NCBI GenBank assembly: GCA_002327965.1
Contig: DCVB01000007.1
Coordinates: 18,087-54,967 of the forward strand
DNA from: Candidatus Aminicenantes bacterium UBA2199
GTDB lineage: Bacteria; Acidobacteriota; Aminicenantia; UBA2199
DNA length: 36,881 nucleotides
Direction of reading: 5' to 3'
Positions within the stretch are counted from its first letter, which is position 1; the number at the start of each line of letters is the position of its first letter. A program made the translations under genes and the position numbers. The notes under the pieces were generated by a model. That model was not told the DNA's origin, did not search any database, and saw only the letters and a list, made by a program, of their open reading frames with translations. Shown here in pieces: positions 16,280-24,635 of this stretch.

Positions 16280-16340
16280 ACCCTCAACCCTAGACCCTCA
16301 ACCCTAGACCCTCAACCCTAGACCCTCAACCCTAAACCCT
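16280..16340 (-). repeat. 14-bp (2 x 7) CCC array; G-quadruplex-forming on the minus strand just after a stop codon
   Basis: The plus-strand unit accctcaaccctag is repeated 4.4 times. On the minus strand this gives nine GGG runs with uniform 4-nt loops, beginning 3 nt after the stop codon of the receiver gene at 16343, so they lie in its mRNA. Telomere-like in sequence. It is the second half of the composite element that starts at 16206. Confidence 0.8.
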
Positions 16341-16342
16341 TC

Positions 16343-16786
16343 TTAAACCGGCGCCTGGTTGAGCAGCAGCCAGTACATGCCCAGTTCGGCGACCGACTCG
16401 ACGAACTTGTCGAAATCGAGCGGCTTGACCACGTAGCTGTTGACGCCGAGCTTGTAGCTTGCGACGATATCGCTCTCCTCCTGCGAAGAAGTCAGCACCA
16501 CCACCGGGATCGTTCGTGTCTGCTCGTCGGACTTCATGCGCTTCAGCACCTCGCGGCCGTCGACCTTGGGCAGCTTCAGGTCCAGGAAGACGACCTTGGG
16601 TGGCCGCGGCTTATTTTGCCCGGAGAAAGCGCCGGTGCCGAAAAGGTAGTCGAGGGCCTGGGCGCCGTCGCTGACCACCTGCACCTGGTTGGCCAGGTTG
16701 TGTTTTTTCAGGGCGCGCAGGGTCAGCTCGACGTCGGCGGGGTTGTCCTCCACCAGCAGGATCTCGACGGGATTCGTTGCATCCAT
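16343..16786 (-). CDS. Single-domain response regulator (Rcp1/phytochrome-partner type)
   Basis: The product is 147 residues, a lone receiver with no output domain. It has acidic pair VEDN (13-16), phospho-acceptor D69 in FLDLKLPKVDG, VVLTSS and VVKPLDF. The lengthened loop YLFGTGAFSGQNKPRPPK before the acceptor is typical of the Rcp1 class that serves phytochrome-like kinases. The gene immediately upstream encodes such a kinase (H-box VSHDLRAPLRAIDGF), 75 nt away, so the two form a likely pair. It may shuttle phosphate to the receivers on the two REC-PAS kinases further downstream. The ATG at 16786 is chosen for its AAGGAGGG site; the frame is open to 16804. A G-quadruplex-type repeat follows its stop. 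Confidence 0.93.
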   Translation of the reverse strand: MDATNPVEILLVEDNPADVELTLRALKKHNLANQVQVVSDGAQALDYLFGTGAFSGQNKPRPPKVVFLDLKLPKVDGREVLKRMKSDEQTRTIPVVVLTSSQEESDIVASYKLGVNSYVVKPLDFDKFVESVAELGMYWLLLNQAPV

Positions 16787-16861
16787 TTTCACCCTCCTTT
16801 CCATTCATCCGCTCTCATTCGGAATTATAGGTAGCCCTGTATGAAATAGCAATGCACGGGG

Positions 16862-19800
16862 CTATTCCATTACCGCCTTGATCTCGATTTTGCGTGAAGC
16901 CTCCGCCGGCAAGGAGAAATAGAAGGTAGCGCCCTTCTTTGAGCTTTCCGCCCAGACGCGGCCGCCGTGGCGCAGGATGATGCGCTGGACGATGGCCAGG
17001 CCCACGCCGGTGCCTTCGAACTCGTCGGCGCTGTGCAGGCGCTGGAACACGCCGAAGAGCTTGCCGGCGTACTGCATGTCGAAACCCACGCCATTGTCCC
17101 TGACAAAATACACGTTTTCCGTCATTTCTGCCCGGCCGCCGAACTCGATGCGCGCCACCTTCCGCGTGCGGGTGAACTTGACGGCATTGGCCAGCAGGTT
17201 CTGCAGCACCTGCTGCAGCATGGCGTAATCGCCGCGGGCAACAGGCAGGATGCCGACCTTGAATTCGATGTGCCGGCCTTTTTCCTGGTTTTCCATTTCG
17301 GCGAAAATAACTTTGGCCATGAGCGCCAGGTTGACCGGGGCCGCGGCCATCTGCTGGCGGCTCAGGCGGGAAAATGCCAGCAGATCGTCGATCAGCAGGC
17401 CCATTTTATGGGTGTTGGCGGTAATGACGTCGAACAGGCGCTTGCCTTCCTTGTCCAGCTTGGGGGCATAGTCTTCGAGGATGATGCGCGCGAAGCCGTC
17501 GATGGCCCGCAGCGGCGCGCGCAGGTCGTGCGAAACCGAGTAGGAGAACGCCTCCAATTCTCTGTTGGCGACTTCCAGCTGGGTCGTGCGCTGCTGCACC
17601 CGCTGTTCGAGCTCCTCGTTCAGGCGGCGGATCTCGTTTTCGGCGAGTTTGACCTCGGTGATGTCGCGAGCCGAGGAGAGTGCACCGGTAACGTTTCCTG
17701 CCGTGTCTTTCAGCACCCGGCACCACCAGGCCAGCAGCCGTTTTTGACCGTCGCGGCGCCGCTGCCAGCTTTCGACATAGAGCACCTCTTCCCTGCCGTT
17801 GAAAACGGGTTGGACCGTTTGATAGGTTTCCTGCTCGCCTTCGAAATAGTGCGCTGCCTCATGGCCGATGACATCGGCGCCGAAAAACTCGATCCCGGCA
17901 TGGTTGGCCCAGCTATAAACCTTCTTCGCATCCACTTCCATAATGATGTCGGGGACGGCATCCAGCAGGGCCTGGTTGCGCTCGGATAATCTCTGCAGGA
18001 TCCCTTCCGCCAGCTTGCGCTCGCTGATGTCCTGGAATGCCCCCTGCACTTTGAAGATCCTGCCCTTTTCGTCCCGGACTGCTTCGCCGATCGTCTGCAC
18101 CCAGAGCCGCTTGCCCTTGGCAGTGACGATTTCCATTTCCTCGTTGTAGGGGATGCCTTTCTGCGCGCAGGCGCTGAAAACTTCCGTTATCCTTTCGCGC
18201 CACTCCGGTGCATAAAAACTGATCCCTTCTTCCACCAGCGGCGAGTAGCCGGGAGGCATTTCGTGGATGGCGGCCACTTCATCCGACCAGTATGAACGGT
18301 TCTCCTCCAGGTTCACGTTCCAGCCGCCAAACCTGGCCATCTTCCCGGCAATGCGGAGCAGCCCATGCTGTTCTTTCAGTTTGTTCTCCGCCCGCTTGCG
18401 CTCGCTGATGTCCTCAAATATGACGCAGAACCGCTCCCGGCTTTCTCCCGGACGATAGGCGTTGCAATAATAGAATTTTTTGGTAGGCTCATGGTACATC
18501 TCGAAGCGGCTGGGCTCGCCGCTGACCGCCACCCGGCCATAAGCTTCGATCCAGCTCGCTTCGGTGCCAGGCCAGATCTCGTGCACGGTTTTGCCCCGCA
18601 CTTGGTCGTCCTTGACCCCGGTGATGCGTTCATAGGCATTATTAATGAAGACAAAACGGTAACTGATGAAATTCCCGCGATCGTCGAATACGGAATCGAA
18701 CAGAACGAAGGCATTGATCATGTTTTGGAAGAGCGATCTTAATTCGCTCTCGCTTTTTCGCAGCTGCAGCTCCGCCCGCTTGCGCTCGCTGATGTCGCGG
18801 TAGATGCTCTGGAAGTACTCCCGGTCCTCGAGCTGGATGATCCGGGCCGAAACCTCGACCGGGAAGGTGGAGCCGTCCCGGCGCTGGTGCAGGGATTCGA
18901 AGATGATCCCGTCTTGCTCCCTGGCCTGGCGGTAATGGGCGTCCAGGGCTTCCCACTCGCCGGGGACGCGCAACATGCGGATGTTCATGGCCAGCAGTTC
19001 CTCGCGGCTGTAGCCGTAGGCCTGAACCGCGCGCTCGTTGGCCTCGACGATGTTGTGTTCCCCGTCGGAGAGCAGGATTAGGTCGTTGGCGTAACGGCTG
19101 AGATAGTCGAAATGCTTCACCAGCGCCTGGCGTTGATGTTCGGCCTCGAGTTGCCGCAGGCGGGAACGGGTGTCCTGCCGTTGTCCCAAGAATAGAACCA
19201 GCCCGGCGCCGGCCAGGATCAGGGAGAGGGCGATCAGCAAAATGGCCAGGGCGCTGCGGCGCAGCGGCGCTAAAATTTCTTCTTCGTCGACCTTGGCCAC
19301 CATGAACCAGTCCGTGCCGGGCACGGGGCGCAGGACCGACCAGACCCGGATGCCGCGGTAGTCACTCCCGCGGAAGACGCCGACGCGGCCGCGGACGGCG
19401 GAGGCGGCGGGAAGCGTGCCGCTGAGCGGGCGGCGCAATTTCATGGCTGATCCGGGACGGTGGCGCAGATCGTTCAGAAACAGCACCCCGTCGCCATCGC
19501 GGCGCACCAGCAGGGTCTCGGCGCTGGGGCTGGGCGTCGGCCAGGACTGGATCAGGGGATAGAGGAATTGGCCGGGATCGATGCGCAGCAGAACAAAGCC
19601 GGCGACGTCGCCGCCGGCGAGCAGCGGAGCGGCCATGTCGAGATGGATGTGGGGCACATCCGGGTTCTCGTGCAAGTCGGATAACATGGCATCCCGGCGG
19701 GAGCGAACGAGCTCCAGCAATTTTCTGCCCTCGCCGCCGATGTCGGCGCGACGGGAACTGGCGGAGAGGACGATTCTTCCCCGTTGATCGAGGAGCAGGA

Positions 19801-20149
19801 CGTTCTCGTAGTGAAAGTTGGCCTGCAGGGACAGCATCCAGCTGCGGATCGGCTCCTGGCGGGGATCTGCTGCCGGCTCGCGCAGAAAAGAGATCAACTC
19901 GCTGCTGAGAATGGGATTGCCGCTGATCAAGCGTGCGTCGCCCAGCCGTTCTCCCAGCCAATTCTTGATATCAGCAGCTTTCAGATCGGCGATGGCCTGG
20001 AGCTGCCGGGTCTGCCAGGCGATCTCACTCTCCTTTTGCTGAACATAGTAGATCCGGCCGAACAGGAGGATGGCGGAACTCAGGATCAGGAAAACAAGGA
20101 TCAACGGCCAGTGGCTGTATTTCGGCTCGCGTCCCAAGGTCGTATTCAT
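16862..20149 (-). CDS. Membrane sensor kinase: dCache-like periplasmic sensor, four PAS, phytochrome-type HisKA/HATPase
   Basis: The product is 1095 residues. Membrane helix 1 is at ~14-33 (WPLILVFLILSSAILLFG) and helix 2 at ~300-322. The ~265 residues between them form a periplasmic dCache-like sensor (NVLLLDQRGRIVLSAS, DVAGFVLLRIDP). PAS domains follow at about 345-465, 468-590, 600-722 and 725-850, then a coiled linker. The H-box VSHDLRAPLRAIDGF, N-box NLLANAVKFT, FVRDNGVGFDM and FEGTGVGLAIV are the phytochrome/HisKA type. It probably senses a periplasmic small molecule and phosphorylates the adjacent Rcp1-like receiver. The ATG at 20149 has AAGGAG 9 nt upstream; 20155 is an alternative too close to that site. 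A good promoter lies at 20216-20245. Confidence 0.94.
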   Translation of the reverse strand: MNTTLGREPKYSHWPLILVFLILSSAILLFGRIYYVQQKESEIAWQTRQLQAIADLKAADIKNWLGERLGDARLISGNPILSSELISFLREPAADPRQEPIRSWMLSLQANFHYENVLLLDQRGRIVLSASSRRADIGGEGRKLLELVRSRRDAMLSDLHENPDVPHIHLDMAAPLLAGGDVAGFVLLRIDPGQFLYPLIQSWPTPSPSAETLLVRRDGDGVLFLNDLRHRPGSAMKLRRPLSGTLPAASAVRGRVGVFRGSDYRGIRVWSVLRPVPGTDWFMVAKVDEEEILAPLRRSALAILLIALSLILAGAGLVLFLGQRQDTRSRLRQLEAEHQRQALVKHFDYLSRYANDLILLSDGEHNIVEANERAVQAYGYSREELLAMNIRMLRVPGEWEALDAHYRQAREQDGIIFESLHQRRDGSTFPVEVSARIIQLEDREYFQSIYRDISERKRAELQLRKSESELRSLFQNMINAFVLFDSVFDDRGNFISYRFVFINNAYERITGVKDDQVRGKTVHEIWPGTEASWIEAYGRVAVSGEPSRFEMYHEPTKKFYYCNAYRPGESRERFCVIFEDISERKRAENKLKEQHGLLRIAGKMARFGGWNVNLEENRSYWSDEVAAIHEMPPGYSPLVEEGISFYAPEWRERITEVFSACAQKGIPYNEEMEIVTAKGKRLWVQTIGEAVRDEKGRIFKVQGAFQDISERKLAEGILQRLSERNQALLDAVPDIIMEVDAKKVYSWANHAGIEFFGADVIGHEAAHYFEGEQETYQTVQPVFNGREEVLYVESWQRRRDGQKRLLAWWCRVLKDTAGNVTGALSSARDITEVKLAENEIRRLNEELEQRVQQRTTQLEVANRELEAFSYSVSHDLRAPLRAIDGFARIILEDYAPKLDKEGKRLFDVITANTHKMGLLIDDLLAFSRLSRQQMAAAPVNLALMAKVIFAEMENQEKGRHIEFKVGILPVARGDYAMLQQVLQNLLANAVKFTRTRKVARIEFGGRAEMTENVYFVRDNGVGFDMQYAGKLFGVFQRLHSADEFEGTGVGLAIVQRIILRHGGRVWAESSKKGATFYFSLPAEASRKIEIKAVME

Positions 20150-20215
20150 CCCCATTTCTCCTTGCTCTCCTCAAAGCGGCAGGAGACGCCACATCGAAGC
20201 TCCTGTTATGTTTTA

Positions 20216-20245
20216 ACTATATATATGCGCGGGCTCTTTTGTCAA
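20216..20245 (-). promoter_or_regulatory. Sigma-70-like promoter for the dCache kinase-receiver unit
   Basis: Minus strand TTGACA (20245-20240, 6/6), 18-nt spacer, TATAGT (20221-20216, 5/6), inside an AT-rich atatata stretch. The start would be near 20209, giving a ~60-nt leader to the ATG at 20149. Confidence 0.55.
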
Positions 20246-20584
20246 CTTTCGGCCGGCCCGGGCCCAACGGCGCTCTCCGGGAAGCGGGCGCCCTCCGTAT
20301 CACATGGCCCCGATCGCCGCCTTCGCGGCCATTTCCAACGGCTCGCCTTCAGCGGATTATCGCCGGACCGCTGCGACATTTTTCGCTTTGGTCGTGATTG
20401 TCGCAGCGGGCTGCCAACCAATCGCTGGCGGCGGATTCGCCCGGAAAAGGCCGCGGCCTGCCGCTTTCGTCGCACCCCTCGATCATTCATCATCTGGGGG
20501 CGCGACGATCGCCCGTGGGTGCGATCTTGCGTAAATGGCCTTTATAAGAGGATATTTTTGATATTTTTCCCCTTGCGGCCACAT
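20246..20584. other. Intergenic region with a 9-bp inverted repeat
   Basis: This 340-bp space between divergent transcription units has no convincing gene; the ORFs of 60-80 codons here are Arg-rich shadows without ribosome sites. It holds a perfect inverted repeat GCTGCGACA (20370-20378) / TGTCGCAGC (20399-20407) with a 20-nt gap, possibly an operator or hairpin. There is also a direct repeat gatattttt near 20553-20570. Function unknown. Confidence 0.35.
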
Positions 20585-20600
20585 TGGCATGGGACATGCT
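20585..20600 (+). promoter_or_regulatory. Possible sigma-54 promoter of the c-di-GMP operon
   Basis: TGGCA at 20585-20589 and TGCT at 20597-20600, with GG and GC separated by exactly 10 nt; two positions deviate from TGGCACRNNNNTTGCW. The start would be near 20611, only 12 nt before the ATG at 20623, so the leader would be very short. Weak candidate, noted because an NtrC-type activator is encoded in the window. Confidence 0.25.
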
Positions 20601-20622
20601 GATAAAAGTGTGTGAGGCGAAC

Positions 20623-21639
20623 ATGAAAGAAGAAAATCAGGTCAGTCAGCGTGGCGTGGGCATCGGCAGCATCCTGCCCCCCGGCAGCTACAAGATTGAG
20701 GGGGAAGAAGTGCTGCTTCGGGTGCGCCTCGCGGATTCCCCGCTGGTCTGCTTGATCGACAGCGCGAGGAAAGTGAGGGAGATCCTTGAAATAGCGAGCG
20801 ATCCCGTCCCCGCCATCCGGCACGGCGAGGTGGCGTTCGACGCCAGCCGCCTGCCGGCCTCCGGCGACTGCCTGGAGAGCGAGGCCGAGCCGGAGAAATA
20901 CGCTGAAGCCGTCGGGCAGGTCACGGAGCCCTTCGCGGCCGTCGTGCAACGCTTCGCCGGCGAGAGCCGCGCCTGCCTGAAGAAACTGGCCGAGGTCCTC
21001 GACCCTGGCAACCCGCGCCTGACCTGCGCCTATCGTGATGGCGGCGTCCCGGCGCTGAAGGCGTACCTGATCCGCGAGCTGTTCAAGCGCACGGTGCGCG
21101 AAGAGCGCGGCTTCAAGGTCCTGCTGCTGCTCAGCCACGTGATCGCCCTCGACCATGACGGCCAGTCCGAGCGGCTGGAAATGCTGACCCTGGAGCAGCA
21201 GAAGCAGCTGCTGCGGGAGTTCATGGACTTCCTCAAGGTGGCCGGCCACATGCGCATCGACCCACGCATCTTCGAGGAGATCTATGAAAAATTCAATGAC
21301 CTGGAGTATGCCAACCTGAGCCGCGGCGGCACCGGCTTCTACATCAAGCCCCTCTATATCCAGGAGATGCAGGAAATGAAGGCCCGGGTGCTCAATGGCG
21401 GCAACGCCAATTACATCGAGCAGCTTTACCGGAACTCCCTGCGCGAGCCGCTGGATTTTCTCTACGAGAACACGCTGGCCTATCTGAAGGCGCTGGCCAT
21501 CGTCCGTTTGTACGCCAATTCCAACCGCAGGCAGCGCGGCGGCGACAGCCGCATCGTCGAGCATCTTCTCGGCGACCTGCTTCGTTTCCGGCCGGCCTGG
21601 GTCAAATCGGCCGGCAAGGCGCCGGCGCTGAGCGCCTGA
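20623..21639 (+). CDS. Protein of unknown function, first gene of the c-di-GMP operon
   Basis: The product is 338 residues, soluble and mostly helical, with no signal peptide or known motif. The N-terminal ~100 residues look like beta/alpha (SYKIEGEEVLLRVRLAD...LVCLIDS). The remaining part is helical with acidic/basic heptads (TLEQQKQLLREFMDFLKVAG) and a conserved-looking patch FYIKPLYIQEMQEMK. The chosen ATG has GAGG 6 nt upstream; upstream in-frame starts at 20584 (TTG) and 20596 lack one. Its stop is 10 nt before the REC-HD-GYP gene, so it is probably co-transcribed with five signalling genes. A role in that pathway is inferred from position only. Confidence 0.85.
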   Translation: MKEENQVSQRGVGIGSILPPGSYKIEGEEVLLRVRLADSPLVCLIDSARKVREILEIASDPVPAIRHGEVAFDASRLPASGDCLESEAEPEKYAEAVGQVTEPFAAVVQRFAGESRACLKKLAEVLDPGNPRLTCAYRDGGVPALKAYLIRELFKRTVREERGFKVLLLLSHVIALDHDGQSERLEMLTLEQQKQLLREFMDFLKVAGHMRIDPRIFEEIYEKFNDLEYANLSRGGTGFYIKPLYIQEMQEMKARVLNGGNANYIEQLYRNSLREPLDFLYENTLAYLKALAIVRLYANSNRRQRGGDSRIVEHLLGDLLRFRPAWVKSAGKAPALSA

Positions 21640-21649
21640 GGAGAATAAA

Positions 21650-23209
21650 ATGAATATGAATACCGCCAAACCGCGGATCCTTTGCGTCGATGATGAGCCG
21701 GTCAACCTGAAACTCTACGATGCCGTCCTGTTGCCCCAGGGCTATGACGTGCTGCATGCCGCCAGCGGGGCCAGGGCCCTGGAGATCATCGCCAACGAAA
21801 AGGTCGACCTGGTCTTGCTGGACGTCATGCTGCCCGAAATGAACGGCTACGAGGTTTGCCGCCGGATCAAGGGCGATCCCGAACGGGCCGGCCTGCCGGT
21901 GGTGATGATCACCAGCCTGCAGGAGCGCCGGGCGCGGATCCAGGGCATCGAGGCCGGGGCCGACGACTTCATCTCCAAGCCCATTGACCAGGGCGAGGTG
22001 CTGGCGCGCATCCGCGGGCTGCTGCGCCTGAAAGAGCTGAACCACAGGTTGGGGCAGGACTATGAGCGCGTGGCCAACCTGGCCACCTTCGGCGCCGAAA
22101 GCCTGCGGGCGTTCGAACTCGACTCCTTCGAGCTGATCCCCCGGCTGGACCGTTTGGTGTCGCGCATCATCCGCCAGAGCGCTGACGCGACCGACCGCCC
22201 GGCGAGCGTCCTGGTCGGCTACCGTCTCGGCCCCGGCTGGCGCTGGCTGCATTACGAGGCGCCGTTCCGCGATCTGATCCGGCGCGAGCTGGACCTGGAC
22301 GCCGCGGGCCTGCTGCCGTTGCCTCCCCCCGGCGGCGCCAACTCCTTTTTCGCCGACCGCGCCGAGTTTGTTGTCCGCGGTCTGGAGCCCTTTGTTCAGC
22401 GCCTGGAATCGCTGCCGCGGCTGGCGGCGTCCATGCGCAACCTGTACGGCTACCTGAGTTCCGAACTGTGCGTCTTCGCCGGCAATTATGGGGGCGAGGT
22501 CGGCGCCCACGAGGCGGTGATCCTGGAGGTGCTCGCCACCCAGGGATTGCTTTTCAAGCGCCTCGCCGACCAGGTGCGCGACGCGGAAGAGAGCCTGGCC
22601 GGCAGCGTCGATTCACTGCTGCGCCTGGCGGCCATCCACGACGTCGACCCGGGACTGCATTCCGAGCGCGTGGGCGAGTTCAGCGCCCTGCTGGCCGCCG
22701 GGCTCGGCCAGGGCGCGGCCTTCGCGCGCGCCATCCGCCTGCAGGCGCGCCTGCACGACGTGGGCAATTGTTTCATTCCGCTCGAGATCCTGCGCAAGGA
22801 AGGCGCCCCCGATTTCCAGGAGTGGGAGACCATCCGCGGCCATGCGCGCTTCGGGGCCGGGATCATCGGCGATCACCCGCGCCTGGCCATGGCCCGCGAC
22901 ATCGCCCTCGGCCATCACGAGAACTGGGACGGCAGCGGTTATCCCGGCTGGCGCCGGGGCGAGGAGATTCCCCTGGCCGCGCGCATCGCGGCCCTGGCCG
23001 ATCGCTACGATTCGCTGCGCGCGGCCCGGCCCTACAAGCCGGCCATGGATCACGGCGCCGCCTGCGTCATCCTGCTCGAGGGTGACGAACGCAGCCGGCC
23101 GGCGCACTTCGACCCGGCGGTGCTGGCGGCGTTCCGCGAGCTGGCGCCCCGCTTCGCCGAGATCTTCGCCCGCCTGCAGGAACCGGTCGGCGATCGGAGG
23201 GCCGGATGA
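21650..23209 (+). CDS. Response regulator with C-terminal HD-GYP domain
   Basis: The product is 519 residues. The receiver (~8-125) has D58 in LLDVMLPEMNG and FISKPID. A middle region (~130-315) is unfamiliar and may be a divergent sensor or dimer domain. The HD-GYP domain (~320-505) keeps the expected metal ligands: GLHSERV, RLHDVGN, RGHARFG, GHHENWDGSGYP and ADRYDSLRAARPY. The usual HDIGK lysine is asparagine (HDVGN), which could alter catalysis. Expected role is phosphorylation-controlled hydrolysis of c-di-GMP. GGAG lies 6 nt before the ATG, and the stop overlaps the next start as ATGA, so the kinase at 23206 is the probable partner. Confidence 0.93.
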   Translation: MNMNTAKPRILCVDDEPVNLKLYDAVLLPQGYDVLHAASGARALEIIANEKVDLVLLDVMLPEMNGYEVCRRIKGDPERAGLPVVMITSLQERRARIQGIEAGADDFISKPIDQGEVLARIRGLLRLKELNHRLGQDYERVANLATFGAESLRAFELDSFELIPRLDRLVSRIIRQSADATDRPASVLVGYRLGPGWRWLHYEAPFRDLIRRELDLDAAGLLPLPPPGGANSFFADRAEFVVRGLEPFVQRLESLPRLAASMRNLYGYLSSELCVFAGNYGGEVGAHEAVILEVLATQGLLFKRLADQVRDAEESLAGSVDSLLRLAAIHDVDPGLHSERVGEFSALLAAGLGQGAAFARAIRLQARLHDVGNCFIPLEILRKEGAPDFQEWETIRGHARFGAGIIGDHPRLAMARDIALGHHENWDGSGYPGWRRGEEIPLAARIAALADRYDSLRAARPYKPAMDHGAACVILLEGDERSRPAHFDPAVLAAFRELAPRFAEIFARLQEPVGDRRAG

Positions 23210-24198
23210 GCCGTTCCAGCGTGCTGCCCCCCATCTATGAGTTCGAGTCCGACGTCCGCCAGCTCAAGGCAGTGGTTACCTTCGTCATCTACGGCCTGCT
23301 GTTCCTGTTGCTGAAGACCCTGTACGATACGATCATCGACATGCCCGACGCCTCCACGCCGATGATCCTCGTCTCCCTTTCCTTCCTGCTGGTGCTGATC
23401 GTCATGCTGTTCAACCGTTTCTCGCGCCGGGCCATCGCCCGCATCACCGCCTATGCCGAGGCGGCCCAGGAGGCCAGCCGCGCCAAGTCGGAATTCCTGG
23501 CCACCATGTCCCACGAATTGCGCACGCCGCTGAACGCCATCATCGGCTTCTCCGAGGTGCTGCGCCAGGGCCAGGCGGGTGAGATGGAGCCGCGCCAGCG
23601 CGATTATTGCGGCGATATCCACGACAGCGGCGTGCACCTGCTGATGCTGATCAACGATATCCTCGACCTGTCGAAGATCGAGGCCGGGCGGATGACTCTG
23701 GACCTGGAGACCGTCGACCTGGCGGCGCTGCTGCGCGGCAGCCTGGCCATCGTCCGCGAGCGGGCGCAGATCCACGGCATCGCCCTCGAGGCGCGCATCG
23801 CCGATGACATCGGCGAGGCGCGGGTGGACGGGCGCAAGCTCAAGCAGATCGTCTACAACCTGCTGGCCAACGCCGTCAAGTTCACCCCGGACAACGGCCG
23901 CATCGTCCTGGAAGCACAACGCGTCGCCAACGGCCGCTGCGAGATCGCGGTGCGGGACAACGGCATCGGCATCGCCCCCCGGGACATGCAGCGGCTGTTC
24001 CAGCCCTTCGAGCAGTTGCATGGATCGCTGGACCGGAAATACGAGGGCACCGGCCTGGGGCTGTCGATGGTGAAGCGCCTGACCGAGCTGCATGGCGGCA
24101 CGGTGGGCGTTCGCAGCGAATCGGGGCTGGGGAGCCGTTTCGCCGTATGCCTGCCGCTGCGCTCACCGAAACATGATGGGACGCCGGAGGCGGCGTGA
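23206..24198 (+). CDS. Membrane sensor histidine kinase (two TM, HisKA, HATPase)
   Basis: The product is 330 residues. Two membrane helices at ~22-42 and ~51-70 enclose only about ten residues, so there is no real periplasmic sensor; the signal may be membrane state or a partner. The H-box is EFLATMSHELRTPLNAIIGF, with N-box NLLANAVKFTP, RDNGIGIAP and EGTGLGLSMV, a standard class I kinase. It overlaps the REC-HD-GYP gene by 4 nt, and GGAGGG upstream supports the start. The tight coupling suggests it phosphorylates that regulator and so sets c-di-GMP breakdown. The next gene starts 14 nt after its stop. Confidence 0.94.
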   Translation: MSRSSVLPPIYEFESDVRQLKAVVTFVIYGLLFLLLKTLYDTIIDMPDASTPMILVSLSFLLVLIVMLFNRFSRRAIARITAYAEAAQEASRAKSEFLATMSHELRTPLNAIIGFSEVLRQGQAGEMEPRQRDYCGDIHDSGVHLLMLINDILDLSKIEAGRMTLDLETVDLAALLRGSLAIVRERAQIHGIALEARIADDIGEARVDGRKLKQIVYNLLANAVKFTPDNGRIVLEAQRVANGRCEIAVRDNGIGIAPRDMQRLFQPFEQLHGSLDRKYEGTGLGLSMVKRLTELHGGTVGVRSESGLGSRFAVCLPLRSPKHDGTPEAA

Positions 24199-24212
24199 AT
24201 CAAGGAGAAAAT

Positions 24213-24611
24213 ATGAATATTCGCATGCAAGAACGTTTCGATCCCGAGGCGCCGATCTTCGGCTACTTCGAGTTGACCGGCGAGGTGACCGGCGAGTTCC
24301 TCAATCGCGAGGAGTTCCTGGTCAAGAACCTTTCCATGGGCGGCATCAACGTCCTGTCCAATTACCCGCCGCTGATCGGCAATGTCTACCCGGTCCTGAT
24401 CCATTATGGCGGGGAGAAGCACGCTCTCACGGTGAACATCGTCCAATCGCGCATCCTGCGCTTCCAGAGCCTGCCCGAGGGCGTGTTCCGCCCCGGCGTG
24501 GTCTACTCCAGCGGCTGCCAGATCCTCTTTGAAAACGATTTTCAAAAAAACCTGGTCCAGGGGATCATCCTGAACGAGTGCGGCCTCGCCGATGCGGCCG
24601 TGACCGCTTGA
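24213..24611 (+). CDS. PilZ-domain c-di-GMP receptor
   Basis: The product is 132 residues, a single PilZ-like domain. The c-di-GMP-binding signature is complete: RMQER (RxxxR, residues 4-8) and NLSMGG (NxSxxG) about 35 residues later. The following strands VYPVLIHYG and LTVNIVQSRIL fit the barrel. It should report c-di-GMP level to an unknown target. AAGGAG lies 6 nt before the ATG at 24213; an in-frame GTG at 24195 overlapping the previous stop is the alternative. It lies between the kinase and the GGDEF gene, in the same operon. Confidence 0.85.
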   Translation: MNIRMQERFDPEAPIFGYFELTGEVTGEFLNREEFLVKNLSMGGINVLSNYPPLIGNVYPVLIHYGGEKHALTVNIVQSRILRFQSLPEGVFRPGVVYSSGCQILFENDFQKNLVQGIILNECGLADAAVTA

Positions 24612-24635
24612 CAAGGAACAGGACAGGAGGAGCTC

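Noticed and set aside
16280..16340. Eukaryotic telomere or contamination
   Set aside because: The unit is CCCTCAA/CCCTAGA rather than a single telomere hexamer or heptamer, it lies between two bacterial operon genes, and similar arrays follow another gene.
20242..20602. Small ORFs in the divergent intergenic region
   Set aside because: Arg/Ser-rich products without ribosome sites on either strand; the region is better explained as regulatory.
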